From Scatophagus argus (taxonomy: Eukaryota > Chordata > Actinopteri > Scatophagidae): a stretch of 64,000 nt of DNA. The notes beneath the pieces are model-generated. The model worked only from the letters and a program-made list of their open reading frames with translations. It searched no databases and was not told the DNA's origin. Shown here one piece after another: positions 51,453-62,812 of this stretch. A program made the position numbers and the translations under genes. The stretch covers positions 7,068,001 to 7,132,000 of the forward strand of contig NC_058506.1 of NCBI RefSeq assembly GCF_020382885.2. The letters run 5' to 3'. Positions within the stretch are counted from its first letter, which is position 1. Each line of letters opens with the position of its first letter.

Positions 51453-53654
51453 AGTGTTTATGGGCTGAATTCACACAAAATCCAGCAATACCATACCTTT
51501 CTGCAGGATTGTTTATGTATTTTGAAAAAGAAAACGCTGTGAGACAATCAGAAAATATCTCCATTGCCACATTACCTTGCTTGATCACTGTTGCTTGTTG
51601 CTTTCTCTCTCTCTCTCTTTTCCTCTCTCTCTCCAATAAGTCCACCTCCAAGCTCAGATTTCAGCTTCTCAGTGAACTTCTGTGTGTGAGCTGAGGGAGG
51701 AGAGAAGTGCTGTAGCACTGTAACCTATGTATACATTTGACAAACAACACATATGGAGTTGCCCTGTGAAGTCTGTACATATGGAAAGTCTGATACTAGA
51801 ATTTTCAAAAATAAAAAACATTTTTTTTAATTCAACATATTCTGCAGCAACTTGCATTTCATGTTGACCTAAAAGAGTACAGTTGGTGGATTGCATGTGA
51901 TAAACAAGTAGTCTTAAGTTGTAGTTAATATTATTTAAGGAAATATCAGTTGAACTATTTTTCTAAAGTTAGGAAACATATCCCTGATAATTCCAAAATA
52001 ATATCCTCATATAGTTCCTTGCAAGTTTGATTTGTCTCAGCTCTAAGACTCCCAGTAGTCATAGCAAATCTGACTTTAATCTTTCCGGACCACTCAATAT
52101 ACTTAGCCAAGTTACTTGAGTCCTTTGAGTCACTTGAGTCAGTATCATGCAGAACCTACCAATGAAACCCATTTCCTCTTGGGTCATGCAAGTTTGAGTC
52201 TGCACAATTGAGGATGCAAGCAATATTCCCATCACTATACAACACATAACAAACTGTTTCACTTCCAACTAAAGATTGGAGCATAGCACAGCACTGTACC
52301 ACCAAGATATTAGCTACACGTTAGATTTCTATGTGGTGTCATGTCTTTGGGATAAATATAGGGTATTAAATAAACATAATGTAGTGTAACATCACTGCTG
52401 ACAACCCATGTAAATTCAAACTCTGAATTGTGCCATTCATTGTGATTAAAACCTACTCCATTTGTTCTAAGTAGTTGTTAGCAAGAAACTGTCTACTGGA
52501 CTAGCAGTGGTTTCTCGGTTATTCATCAGGGGACTCACTGAGCCGACGGAGTTGGGTTAGAATAACCTCCTGCATGGCCAGAAACAGAACCAATCCAGCT
52601 CATGTGGATCAGGCTGTAACCCACTGATTCGACTGAGTGCGCAGAACCCATAGCACCAAACAGAGCCGGATCCAAAGGACTTGTGACTGTAACTGAGAGC
52701 CATATCTCGGTCAAATGGGGTATAACATAAAGATCCATTTTTATATGGATTGTTAGCAGCACATGTAGCAAAGAACTCAACAGATCTGGGTTCATAAAGA
52801 GGGAGATTTGTTAATCTCAGTTATTTTTAGGAGCCGAGTAAATTGACCAACTGATTCAGGACTCGTACTTGTCTAACTCCCGACAAACTGATGTGGCTCA
52901 AAGAAACTTATTTTATTCATTTATTTGTTAACCATCATTAGATAGAGTAACAATGAAAGTAAAAATTTAAACATTTGTGAAAACTACAAATTATTAGCAA
53001 CAATAGATTTTTTTTTTAATTGTTATTTTGTAAAATTTAGTTCTCAGAATAAACAACCCAGCCTCTACTTGGAAGATTGCAGTGGGTATTTTGTATTTTA
53101 TTATTTCATATCTTTCTCTGCCCTTTTGATGGTTCCTGCAAATATTATGGTGCAATATTGTGATTCTGCAAGAGGTCCTTGCCTTGCAGTTGATGATGAT
53201 ATGAGATTAGAGATGCAGACATGATGGTTGATAAGATGAGGATGGTTCTCAACATTCCTTTCCTTTAGCTCCATCCAGTGACAATGTAGAGAATTACTGA
53301 AGGACACACACTCACACTCTCTCACTGTATTATCTGTTCATTTAATGCATTTGAAGAGTTATTTTGGACTCATTTACTTAGTATATATAAGTGGTATCTT
53401 TAACAAAACTTGATATTCTCCCTGTAAAACTACTTTGCTACACTAAAAATGTTGTGACGTGATGCCTGATGCTAATGTAAGTTTGTCTGGACAAAGCTGT
53501 CTCCCATATCACTGTCATGTAGCAAGGTAGCCACATAGCTTTCATCTACAAAGAATGACTCAGTGGTCCATTGTACATGGTTCACATTGTACGGCAGCTG
53601 CATTTCAACAACACGGATGTTTATGACATTGCATTCTGAATACATAGACATTAA

Positions 53655-53870
53655 TATAGAGTGGGTCCTATGTTTCTGTGGGAATTTCTGCCCATTCCTG
53701 CAGTAGAGCAATAGTCAGACACTGATGTTGGATGAAAAGGAATGGCTTGCAGTCTCCGTTCCAGTTCAACCCAAAGGTGTTGGATGGGGTTGAGTTCAGG
53801 ACTCTGTGTGGGCCACTCAAGTTCTTCAAAACCAAACTCATTCAGCCATGTCTTTATGGACACAGTCATG
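53655..53870 (-). pseudogene. Tc1/mariner-like transposase fragment
   Basis: The minus-strand frame reads IKTWLNEFGFEELEWPTQSP followed by ELNPIQHLWVELERRLQ. This is the characteristic C-terminal part of Tc1-type DDE transposases (WPxQSPxLNPIxxLWxxLERR). Only about 70 residues are left, without the N-terminal DNA-binding part or terminal inverted repeats, so the element is dead. Confidence 0.8.
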
Positions 53871-54309
53871 TTTTAACTGTTTTTCTTCTTTTTTTTGGTT
53901 GTCTATTTATTTATTTTTATAATTAATAAAATACAGTGTTTTTCTTCTTTGAAGTTCAAATAACTCCAGAGGCAATTTTCACCAAGCTGTTAATTGAACA
54001 AGTGCTGTATGACTCATGGTCATAGCTGTTACTTACTAAAAGCTATGTCTGCTGCCTGCCACATGCCCCATGTAACAGCATGCAGAATAGGAGCAAAAGG
54101 ATGTTAGAGCTCTTTTCCTGGCTAACATGAGACATGAAAAGATCCATTTCGAATTTCCCCATTGTGAGACAGTAAAGGAAAATCTTATCTTATTTCATGG
54201 TCATGTGTTTATAGAATTTGCCATATATGTGTGTTTGGGGATTAAGTTTGTCTAGTCAAGTCTATTATGGAAATAAAATGGTGAGCATGCACACCATGTA
54301 CTAACATAC

Positions 54310-54575
54310 ACTACATAGACTAAAGTGTCCAGGCACACCTCTTTATAGGGCTGTCTTTCAGTTGGGCTCGGCCCCTTACTTCCAGTGAAGGGAAATCTTA
54401 ATGCTTCAGCATGCCAAGACATTTTAGACAAAACTATGCTTCCAACTTTGTGGCAACAGTTTGGTGACGGCCCTTTTCTATTCCAGCATGACTGTGCCCC
54501 AGTGCACAAAGTCCATAAAGACATGGTTGGATGAGTTTGGTGTTGAAGAACTTGACTGGGGTCGACCTTTTGGAT
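54310..54575 (+). pseudogene. Tc1/mariner-like transposase fragment, frameshifted
   Basis: The plus strand encodes CQDILDKTMLPTLWQQFGDG and then PFLFQHDCAPVHK, followed after a frame change by SIKTWLDEFGVEELDW. The order fits the central and C-terminal DDE domain of Tc1-type transposases. It overlaps in content with the fragment at 53655-53870 but lies in the opposite orientation. It is broken by at least one frameshift. Confidence 0.75.
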
Positions 54576-56679
54576 GACCAGAAAACTGAGGTCTGTGGGA
54601 GAAAGGCTCCCTCTAGTGGAGAGAATGGGGAGCCTTCTCTGCTCAGCCAGAGTTGTGGCAGCCACGTATTGTTAGGAGAGATAAGAAGAAAAAAGAGAAA
54701 GAAATAAAACAACTTGGATTGGACATTGGCAATGAAACCACACATATGCTATGTGTTTCTGCTCATAGCACATGACAAATATCCTGAATGCTAAACCTGG
54801 CTGTTTTTGGTAGTGGTTGTGATACAGTCAATGTTAAAACTTGGCTTGATTATCTGTAATTATTGGAGGGATGTAGATGTGGGATTATCCGGATTTGTAT
54901 TTTAAACACCCAGTAGTCTGTCAATGACCGGGATATATATTCATTTTTTTCTCTTTCATCATTGTGACTTGATCTTCAGAGATCTCAAAACAAATCTTAA
55001 GCTGGCCTTTGGCATTCAGCTTCTTGAACATGAAGCAGGTCACTGATGCAGTCAGACCCAAGCTCAAGATTAACCCACTGGTCTGCTATAGCTCAGTAAG
55101 AGGCAATCGATCTGGAGGATCATCTCCAGAGTAGAATCTGTAACCCTGTGTTTACTGACCAAAATGTCAAGGGAAAGGTTAAATGATGCTCAGAGCTGTA
55201 AGTCACAACGCAACAGTAATAATGACAGCTTCTTCTTCCATAGGTCCCACATACACAGCTCCAGTGCCAGCTTGGGAATTGGCTGAAGTGATTATACTTG
55301 ATTCCATCTCAGCTGGAACTGGGAGGAAATGGTTAGAATTGTGCACTGGGGTTAATAGTTGTTGTCCTAGTATCACCTCTCGGTTCACACCTCTGACTCC
55401 TCTGGAGACAAGTCTCAGCGTCAGCATCTGGGCACAAACTGACTGAATTTACAAAGAGCTCTTTTACAGGCACAATGCGAGGCTAGGGCAGATGAGATGA
55501 GCGGTCAGTTCTGCCCTCACCTTGTTTTCTGAGAGAAATCAGGTAGTCAGTGCACCTGCCACATTTTATTAAATGCTCTCAGTGCCATAAGATTGCAGAC
55601 TGATGTAATCAGTTAGCACAAAAGTACTGTAATTGCAATTCATACTGTTCACACTGTGCTCTGATAGCATTTAATGGTAGAAAAGATTTAAAAATATTAC
55701 TATATACTATATTACTGCTTTCAAGTTTCTGATGTGTTTGTTTGTCCACGGTGAAATTAATTAAAATAATGCTAAGTCACTCTTGCAGTTATTTCAGAGC
55801 CATGTAAACACATTGATTCTACACATCATCCACTGCTGTCAGGAACAAAAGTATGTCTGTTCTCCCAAAAAACAACAACTACAAAATTGAGTACAGATTT
55901 ATTCATATTAATATATGCTGTACATTGACTAGATACAGAGTGATTTGTCCTCCTCAGCATAAGTGAGTAATCATCCGCAGATACAGTGAACCCAATGAAC
56001 CCCAGCTGTTTATGTCCAGATGATTGTATGGTTACCCTTGTAATACCTCTACCAGCTGCTTATAGTTCTTATGCATTGTGCCTGGACTTCTTTCACACTT
56101 CATAGAGTTGCGAACAAATGACCTGTCACTAAATGCACCAGGCATGACTAGATGATAGAAGCACAGCTTATAAGACGAATGCAACTGTGATACAGAATGA
56201 TTATCCAAATTAGATTTACAGCGTTTGTGAAAATGCCAATAAAGATTCTCTTCACTGTTGAGTATAGCATTAAGAGTTTTTTTCTTTAAATACAGAACAT
56301 ATCTTAAACGTGTTAGCTTTAGGTAGAAACCTCTACTCTGGTGGATCTAAAGTCTCTTGTTAGCACAGTTTACATACAGCATTGCACTTAGTACAGCTGT
56401 CCCTAGAAGACAACAAGGTGTGTCTACATTAAAATGACTAGAACAAGGACAACCCACATGTAACAGACTGCATGCTGCTGAACTTATGAACCTTTTTTAA
56501 GGTTAGACATTCATTGTGATCTCACTGAGAATCAGCAGCCCCCAAACACATCAAATCCCATTTACCTGAGCTCGTTGCTGTTGGAGATGTATTCCAGTTT
56601 ATTGCCTTTGAACCAGACTATGACATCTTGATGGAAGAGTCTACCACCTAGAGATCCCCCACTGTGACCCATAATAGAT

Positions 56680-56685
56680 TTTATT
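56680..56685 (-). terminator. Candidate polyadenylation signal for the second constant region
   Basis: AATAAA on the minus strand, about 217 nt past the stop codon at 56904-56902. Position and sequence are typical, but alternative sites cannot be excluded. Confidence 0.4.
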
Positions 56686-56901
56686 TACTTGATATATACT
56701 TGATTTCAGTATTCGCAAAAATAAAACTATAGTTGCAGGAAGAAGTGGTAGGAAAGTCCACTGGAAAAAAGACAATTGTGGCACAAAAGTGCCAGCGTTC
56801 AAGAGTAATACTTCCACTGGAGAAACTGGAGTTTATAGTTAGTAGCGAAATTACTTAGTGGTATATATATCATGGACAGAATATAAAGTGTAACTGATGT
56901 G

Positions 56902-57173
56902 TCATTTAAAAATGGCATTGCTTATGAGCCCATCATCTCTGTCAAAAGACTGTTCGTAGTGTGAGATGAACCTCTTCTTCTTTCCGAAAGTGGAGAAAGT
57001 GTTGTACACATCCAGTTCTCCTCTGGATGTCAGCTTCAGAGTGCTGTAGTCAGACGTGGTGCCAGGTATGTAAACATTGTGCTGGTAGTCTGGTGGCTCA
57101 GAATGAGGTTGAGTGTACTTTGGAACCCATGAGTAGTTGGGAACTGCTCCCTCTTGAAGAGACATCTTGTAGT
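56902..57173 (-). CDS. Second protocadherin constant region, exon 3 (delta-type, inferred)
   Basis: A 272-nt exon beginning after the acceptor TTTTTACAG (57174) with two bases of a split codon (phase 1). It encodes YKMSLQEGAVPNYSWVPKY, PPDYQHNVYIPGTTSDYSTL, ELDVYNTFSTFGKKKRFIS and an end SNAIFK followed by TGA. It does not match the alpha constant sequence overall, but FSTFGKK parallels the alpha FISFGKK and also fits a WIRS motif. Exon order, phase and the neighbouring variable exon indicate the cytoplasmic end of a separate protocadherin subcluster. Teleost Pcdh-delta is the best candidate; I could not compare it directly with a delta sequence. Confidence 0.8.
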
Positions 57174-57523
57174 CTGTAAAAATGTGCATAAATTACAGTT
57201 TGAATCGGAAGATTGTTTCCGCAAAGAGCCCATATTTACATAAAGAATACTTGATGTGAATGAGGTGGCTTTAAAGGCATCGTCTTAATTTCAGCTTTTT
57301 CCCATTAAAGCAAAACACTTCTTGGAGGGACTGAAGTAATCCTCGTGTTGATGCACTAAAATCCCCTCCAGTTTTGGGGCTAGATATTATCTGCTTTTCA
57401 GTTTACCATTTGATATTTCAAACTAAATCCTTGGGCACAGACACAGGGAGAACCCCCACACTATCAGCGTCTTTCATGTGACCAATAAGGAAAGGGAACC
57501 CAAACTGCACATTTGCCGCCTAC
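57174..57523. other. Intron 2 of the second constant region (350 nt)
   Basis: Bounded by GT (57523-57522) and AG (57175-57174) on the minus strand. Nothing else is seen in it. It is twenty times shorter than the matching alpha intron. Confidence 0.75.
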
Positions 57524-57636
57524 CTTTCATATGGCTTCCCCAGGTCCAGTACTGTGGTGCCACAGAACAGGAAAACCCATCGGCATGATATTTTCGTTGA
57601 TGAGAAAGAGTGCCCTCCATATTTGCTGAACTATAC
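57524..57636 (-). CDS. Second protocadherin constant region, exon 2 (delta-type, inferred)
   Basis: A 113-nt exon. The acceptor has a good pyrimidine tract (CTTTATCCCTCCAG) and the donor is AAAG|GTAGGC. It needs two bases from the previous exon and leaves one for the next, exactly as alpha constant exon 2 does. It encodes YSSANMEGTLSHQRKY, HADGFSCSVAPQYWTW and GSHMK. The opening (R)YSSANMEG may be a diverged form of the alpha SSVHMEES. The sequence is richer in aromatic residues and Cys than alpha. Together with its neighbours it gives an uninterrupted frame. Confidence 0.78.
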
Positions 57637-57671
57637 CTGGAGGGATAAAGACAGCACAAGTATAGGTTTAG

Positions 57672-57673
<2 letters not shown>

Positions 57674-57706
<33 letters not shown>

Positions 57707-57725
57707 GGGGGGTGGGGGGGGGGGT
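57674..57725. repeat. (GT)n then poly-G in a 134-nt intron
   Basis: About 16 TG units then about 20 mostly-G bases. The tract fills much of the short first intron (57770-57637) of the second constant region and on the transcribed strand gives a C/CA-rich stretch. Confidence 0.9.
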
Positions 57726-57770
57726 GGTTCTGTGTCTGAGTTGTTGTAATTGGCTCAACTATGTGTTCAC

Positions 57771-57832
57771 CTCTTGTATGCTGAGTTGCGTTGGTTCTTG
57801 GTCCAAGTCCAGTCCTTGTTTGAATACTTAAG
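57771..57832 (-). CDS. Second protocadherin constant region, exon 1 (delta-type, inferred)
   Basis: A 62-nt exon with an excellent acceptor (T-rich tract, then CAACTGTGCAG at 57833) and the donor AAGAG|GTGAAC. It starts in phase 0 and ends with two bases of an Arg codon. It reads LKYSNKDWTWTKNQRNSAYK. The alpha counterpart has 59 nt, the same phases and DWRYSASLRAG, so KDWTWTKNQ is probably homologous. It accepts the phase-0 donor of the variable exon only 977 nt upstream. No ORF finder would report it. The evidence is splice signals, phase match and the unbroken three-exon frame. Confidence 0.8.
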
Positions 57833-58809
57833 CTGCACAGTTGAAAGATTAAAAAAAAACAACAACAACTTAGTCACCACTTCACGCACTTCATTTCTGT
57901 GTGGATGCAGTCATGCATATTAGCATCTGATATGGGAGATACTGTATAGTCAAGAGGACTGAAATGCCACAGAATTGTCTGTTTTTCATGCTGAAAGCCA
58001 ACTGTTGATAAGTTTCTTGGAAAGAAACTGTAACAAAGTCAAGCTTGAGAAGAAAATCTGGAAAACTTGAGGAGATGTAGCATATAAATACCAGACTATT
58101 ACACTGACAGATAGGCTCTCAAATGCAACATTAGGCCAATAATGAAGATGAAGAAGATGTCACTTCTCCAAAAAAAAATTATAAAACCAGTTGGTACCTA
58201 ATCTGCTTATGTGACTAATGTGAGGTTTAATTTTTATGGATGAGGCTGTTTCTGTTGACTAGAGCACAAACACAGAGGAAAGATCAAGACAACTTCAAGT
58301 CTGTGGTAAAATCCTCTTCTCTCCCTCTCCTATCTTTCTTGCCTGTCTCACACACGTTGACACACTGTGGCAATTTTCCCAGCCTGCGGGGTATGTTGCC
58401 ACAACGTGTGGATTGAATGAGGCTATTATTAAGTATTACTGTGCATAAAACACTAAAACTGCAGTACCCTGTTATCCCATAAATTACAAAGCAGGATTGA
58501 AGTAGTCATAACATCATATCTGTGATTATTCTTCACACGTCTGATTAATATAAAACTTTACACTTTAACATCCCCTCATGCAACATAAACTGATTAACAC
58601 ACAGTAGGCTATGACCGTGTTGGAGCGGCCCCTAGTGTGTCAAATGCACTGTGACATTTATCCCCACAGTCCAGCTCTCTGTCCTTTATAACTGATGCGA
58701 GACAGCAGGACTATTTAGAGACATGACTAAGTGGGTAACGTTTTGGGATACGTGTGATTATGTTAAAAGTAGCCCCTCTGTTGGGTATCAGTATGTCTGA
58801 GTATATTAC
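57833..58809. other. Intron between the variable exon and the second constant region
   Basis: A 977-nt intron, AT-rich with an A-run at 57851-57859 forming the acceptor pyrimidine tract on the minus strand. No further exon is seen. Confidence 0.75.
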
Positions 58810-61314
58810 CTCGTTTGGGGTTGTTGCTCTTTCCAGTGCGCTCCAGCCAGAAGTCAGGTAATCTGTGCTCTTGGCATTATTCTGTTGGACTGACATCACT
58901 GGACTGCAAGGCTTTAGGAACATGAAGTCGCTTTTGGAAGATTCTGGTGTCAGACACATTTTGTAGCAATAGACCTGAGGAAGTGCGCCGTTGCCGTTTG
59001 TCTCCGCGCAACCAGACGAACTTGTGGACTTCCGAAGATTCAAGTTGGACTTTTTGAACACCTCTGTGCTGGCGGGTGTTTCTGTGCGAGAGCAGCAGCA
59101 GCACTCGCCGATGGAGGGGAAGTTGGACTCTCTGTTCGACGGCCTGCCCTTCAGTCTCCGCACTGCAACCAGGACGATAATAGCCACCAGGAATGTGAAG
59201 GAGATCGCGCCCAGAGACACGATTAAGTACAGGGTGAAGTTGGAGCTGTGATGCGGGCTTTGTGACAGGTCACCCAAATCGGGCTGCGAATCTGGCAGGC
59301 TGTCAACCACTGACAGAATGATGGAAACTGTGGCCGAGAGGGGTGGCTGACCATTGTCCTTCACAAGTATGACCAATCTGTGCCTCGTGGGGTCTTTCTC
59401 CACCAACTGGCGTATTGTCCTGATTTCGCCTGTGTACAGAGCAATACTGAACAAGCTTGGGTCTGTTGCTTGGAGCATTTGATAAAAAAGACGCGAGTTC
59501 TGACCTGCGTCTGCATCCACCGCTCTGATTTTGGTGACAAGGTGACCGGCGTCGACCGATTTGGGCACTGTTTCGCTGGGCGCAGTGCCGTTTTGCAGAA
59601 CTGGTGACACAATCACAGGCGCATTGTCGTTTTGGTCTAAAATAAAGATATTCACTGAAACGTTGTTGACCAGAGGCGGAAAACCGGCGTCTTGAGCTTG
59701 AACTATGATCTGAAAGTTTTTAAGTTGCTCGTGGTCGAAGGATCTCAGCGCGTAAATGTTCCCGTTGTCTGAATTTATGGACACATAAGTGGAAACAGGC
59801 ATTCCCTGTATATCACCTTCCATTATAGAATAGGAGAGATATGCATTTTGACCAGAATCTGGATCCATTGCGGTCACCGAACAAATGGATGCTCCAGGTG
59901 CGTTATTCTCAGTTAAATACACAGTATAGGAAGGTTGTTTGAAGCGAGGCGCGTTATCATTTACATCACACACTTGGACCAAAATCGTTTTCCTCGTGAA
60001 TAAAGGTGGAGAGCCCATGTCTCGCGCGGTAAGGGTGATGTTGTACTCTGAGACCGTCTCTCTATCCAGAAAATCACAAGTCACTAATGTATAGTAGTTC
60101 TTAAAGGAAGAGTGGAGCTGAAATGGGACGTGATGGGGGATCTCACAGTCCACATTCCCGTTTTCACCTGAGTCTTTGTCCATTACGCTGATGACGGCTA
60201 TCACCGTTCCCGGGGGCGCGTCCTCCTGCACAGGTGTGGACACTGATGTCAAGATCACCTCTGGGAGGTTGTCATTTTTATCCAAAACGTTCACCAGCAC
60301 TTTACAGTGAACTGCTACAGCCGAGGGGCCTTTATCTTTAGCTTGAACGTAAATTTCATGCATCCTGGCCTTTTCATAATCGATCACACCTTTGACTTTG
60401 ATTTCCCCCGTGCGCGAGTCTACGCTGAACAGCTGGCGCACTTTGATGGGCGCGTGGCCACTGAATGAATAGGTGATATCTGCATTAGGACCCTCATCTA
60501 AATCGGACGCGTTGAGCTTTATGACCACTGTGCCTTTGGGTGCGTTTTCAGCAAGCCTCACTCTGTAAAAGGACTGGTCAAACACAGGCGCGTTATCATT
60601 TGCATCCAGAACGGTGATATCAATTTGCGCAGTGCCGGATCTCTCCGGCGCGCCACCGTCCACAGCTGTTAAGACCATTTGATGCGCACTTTGCTGCTCT
60701 CTGTCCAGTGGGTTTTGGAGGACTAGTTCTGCAAATTTACTACCATCACTGCGCGTCTGTATATCCAAAAGGAAATGTTCATTAACACTCAGTAAATAGG
60801 TGCGGAGCGAGTTGGATCCGACGTCCAAGTCCTGTGCGCTTTCAAGTGGGAAACGAGATCCTGGCGCAGCGGATTCTGATATGTCCAGATTGAACTCGGT
60901 CCACGGGAAACTAGGAGAGTTGTCGTTCACGTCCAGAATTTCAATCTCTACCCTGTACAGCTCCAGAGGGTTTTCTATGACCACTTGCAAGTGAAAAGAA
61001 CAGGATAAACTCTGCTCGCATAGTTCTTCACGATCAATCCTTTCGTTGACAAATAAAACTCCATTTTCTAAATTTACCTCCACATACTGCTTCTTGGCAC
61101 CTGAGACAATCCGGAATCTGCGCGCAGAGAGCTTGTCCAAATCCAAGCCCAGGTCCTCTGCAATGTTGCCAACAAAAGCTCCATGTTCCAGTTCCTCAGG
61201 GATTGAGTAACGAATCTGTCCCCAGACTGCATCCAAGACACAAGTGAACAACGCAAAATAGCAGACGACATGCCATTTCCCAAATAGTCTTTTCTTCGCC
61301 CCTTGTGTGTCCAT
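58810..61314 (-). CDS. Clustered protocadherin variable exon of the second (delta-type) subcluster
   Basis: Single exon of 835 codons ending at AACGAG|GTAATA (phase 0). The frame extends 18 codons upstream to an ATG at 61368, but the Met at 61314 gives a proper signal peptide (about 1-32, mature start QIRYSIPEE), so I prefer it. Six cadherin repeats with linkers near DVNDN (128), DANDN (237), DKNDN (346), DVNDN (450) and DQNDN (560). Membrane span about 693-718. The tail has a four-Cys cluster (ECCCCS), YCYKMCLTPESSKSDFMFLK and GWSALERATTPNE. The intron to the small exons at 57.8 kb is only 977 nt, so it probably splices there, giving about 983 residues. Splicing to the alpha constant exon at 28.4 kb would also be in phase and cannot be excluded. 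Role: homophilic neuronal adhesion. Confidence 0.92.
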
Positions 61315-62748
61315 CTGTAGGCTGAAGTAATGCAGCAACTCGCACCAAGGACAATGTCTATAGTGCACTCATGCAAGGTGATTAAGGCAGAACTGTGCAA
61401 AATATAGTGAAGAAAAAACTTGACATTGGTGGAACTGGAACAGCGACTGTGTGCCTGAGAGAAAAGAGAGGGGAGAGAAAGGGATGTGCAAGGACTATAG
61501 CCTATCTCAGATTAGTGTGTGTTGTGTGTTTGTGTGTGTGTGTGTGTGTTTATGATTGGCCCTACTGTTCCAATAGCGGGTGAAACGACATCTGCTCGGA
61601 TAATCTTTCCTGCCTACTAGCCCGATCAGATTCATGTCACAGTCTCCAGGCTTTGACCGCAGGTCAAACGTACTTGATTTACTTTTTTATAGGAGTGTGT
61701 CACCATTTTGAACTGATACAATTTAGCATAATCGGATCAAAGCAAACCTTCCTGCAGCATATCCCCTCTAACTCACAAAACCTGCAAAAAAAGTTACAGT
61801 TGTAGACTTGTAAATCTTTAGTTAATTTTTAAAAAATGCTTTATTCAATATAGTATTATTATCATTACCACACTGGACGATATGATATTAGTCTATTAGA
61901 AATTTCTCGGTAAACTTGAAACCGTAAAAGGAATTCATTAAGGAAATCCTTTGATTTTTGTGAGGGTTTCAGTTCTCAAATCACAGACAAAAAGGAGTGG
62001 CAGCATCAACTCAAACCAAAGTTAAAGCCTAATTTCAAAAAGAGCCAGTATTATAGCTTTCTGAAATGTTTTTCTTAAAAAAGTCCAATCTGTACATTTA
62101 TTGCAAAATAGCTGTAGAATCAAAGCCTCTAAAGAAGAATGTTAGTAACTCTGTGCACAGTATGGGTTTAAAGTCTCTAAGTTGTAAAATGTTCCTCAGG
62201 AAGCAGTTCAAATTCCCAGACATCATCGCAGTAGCCTGGCAGATATATTGCTCTTGTTTTAAACAGATTCTTTCCACCGTATACAGTGTCTTCATTCTCA
62301 AATAGAAGAATTGTATCTGTTTACCATCCACTTCAATACACGCTCCACCCATTTGCTCTGAAAACCCTCGTTCCCTTGGTTAAAAACTGAAAAAACAATC
62401 TGTCTGCGGGAATGAAACTGCAGCAGATGGTGAGGTTTTCCACGGGCTCATGCTCTTTTTAATTAATGGAATGGAGATTAAAGGGCATTTTCCCTGGATC
62501 ATTAGTGAACAGAGGAATTAAGACATTTTGTGAGGAATAATCCCAGGGCTATCCATGTGATGCACATGTGGTTTTCTCTCAGTGGTTATACTGACCTGCT
62601 TTTCACAGCCTAAGTGCATGGCATCACTAACGCACTGCAGAAACTAAGTAGCTGGGATAAGGGGACACAACCACCACATTTAGGGATCAAAAATACAAAA
62701 GAGATTATCTCTCTGTCACTCTGACTCTCTCTCTCTCTCTCTTTTTGT

Positions 62749-62812
<64 letters not shown>

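Larger units (their letters stand above)
50865..56901. other. 6 kb between the second constant region and the alpha variable exon
   Basis: Contains the promoter region of the 48432-50864 exon next to 50865, an L2-like 3' fragment (51351-51452), a (CT)n-rich stretch (51602-51634), two Tc1/mariner-like transposase fragments in opposite orientation (about 53655-53870 and 54310-54575) and, at the right end, the probable 3' UTR of the second constant region. No other exon is supported. Confidence 0.7.

Noticed and set aside
51446..51896. Frames of 75-93 codons around the CT-rich stretch
   Set aside because: No homology or splice context; driven by simple repeat and repeat-fragment sequence.
61315..61368. 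Upstream Met at 61368 as start of the rightmost variable exon
   Set aside because: It would put 18 polar residues before the signal peptide; the Met at 61314 gives a normal signal sequence.
62098..62352. 84-codon frames on both strands upstream of the rightmost variable exon
   Set aside because: Random-length frames in AT-rich DNA; no recognisable protein features.
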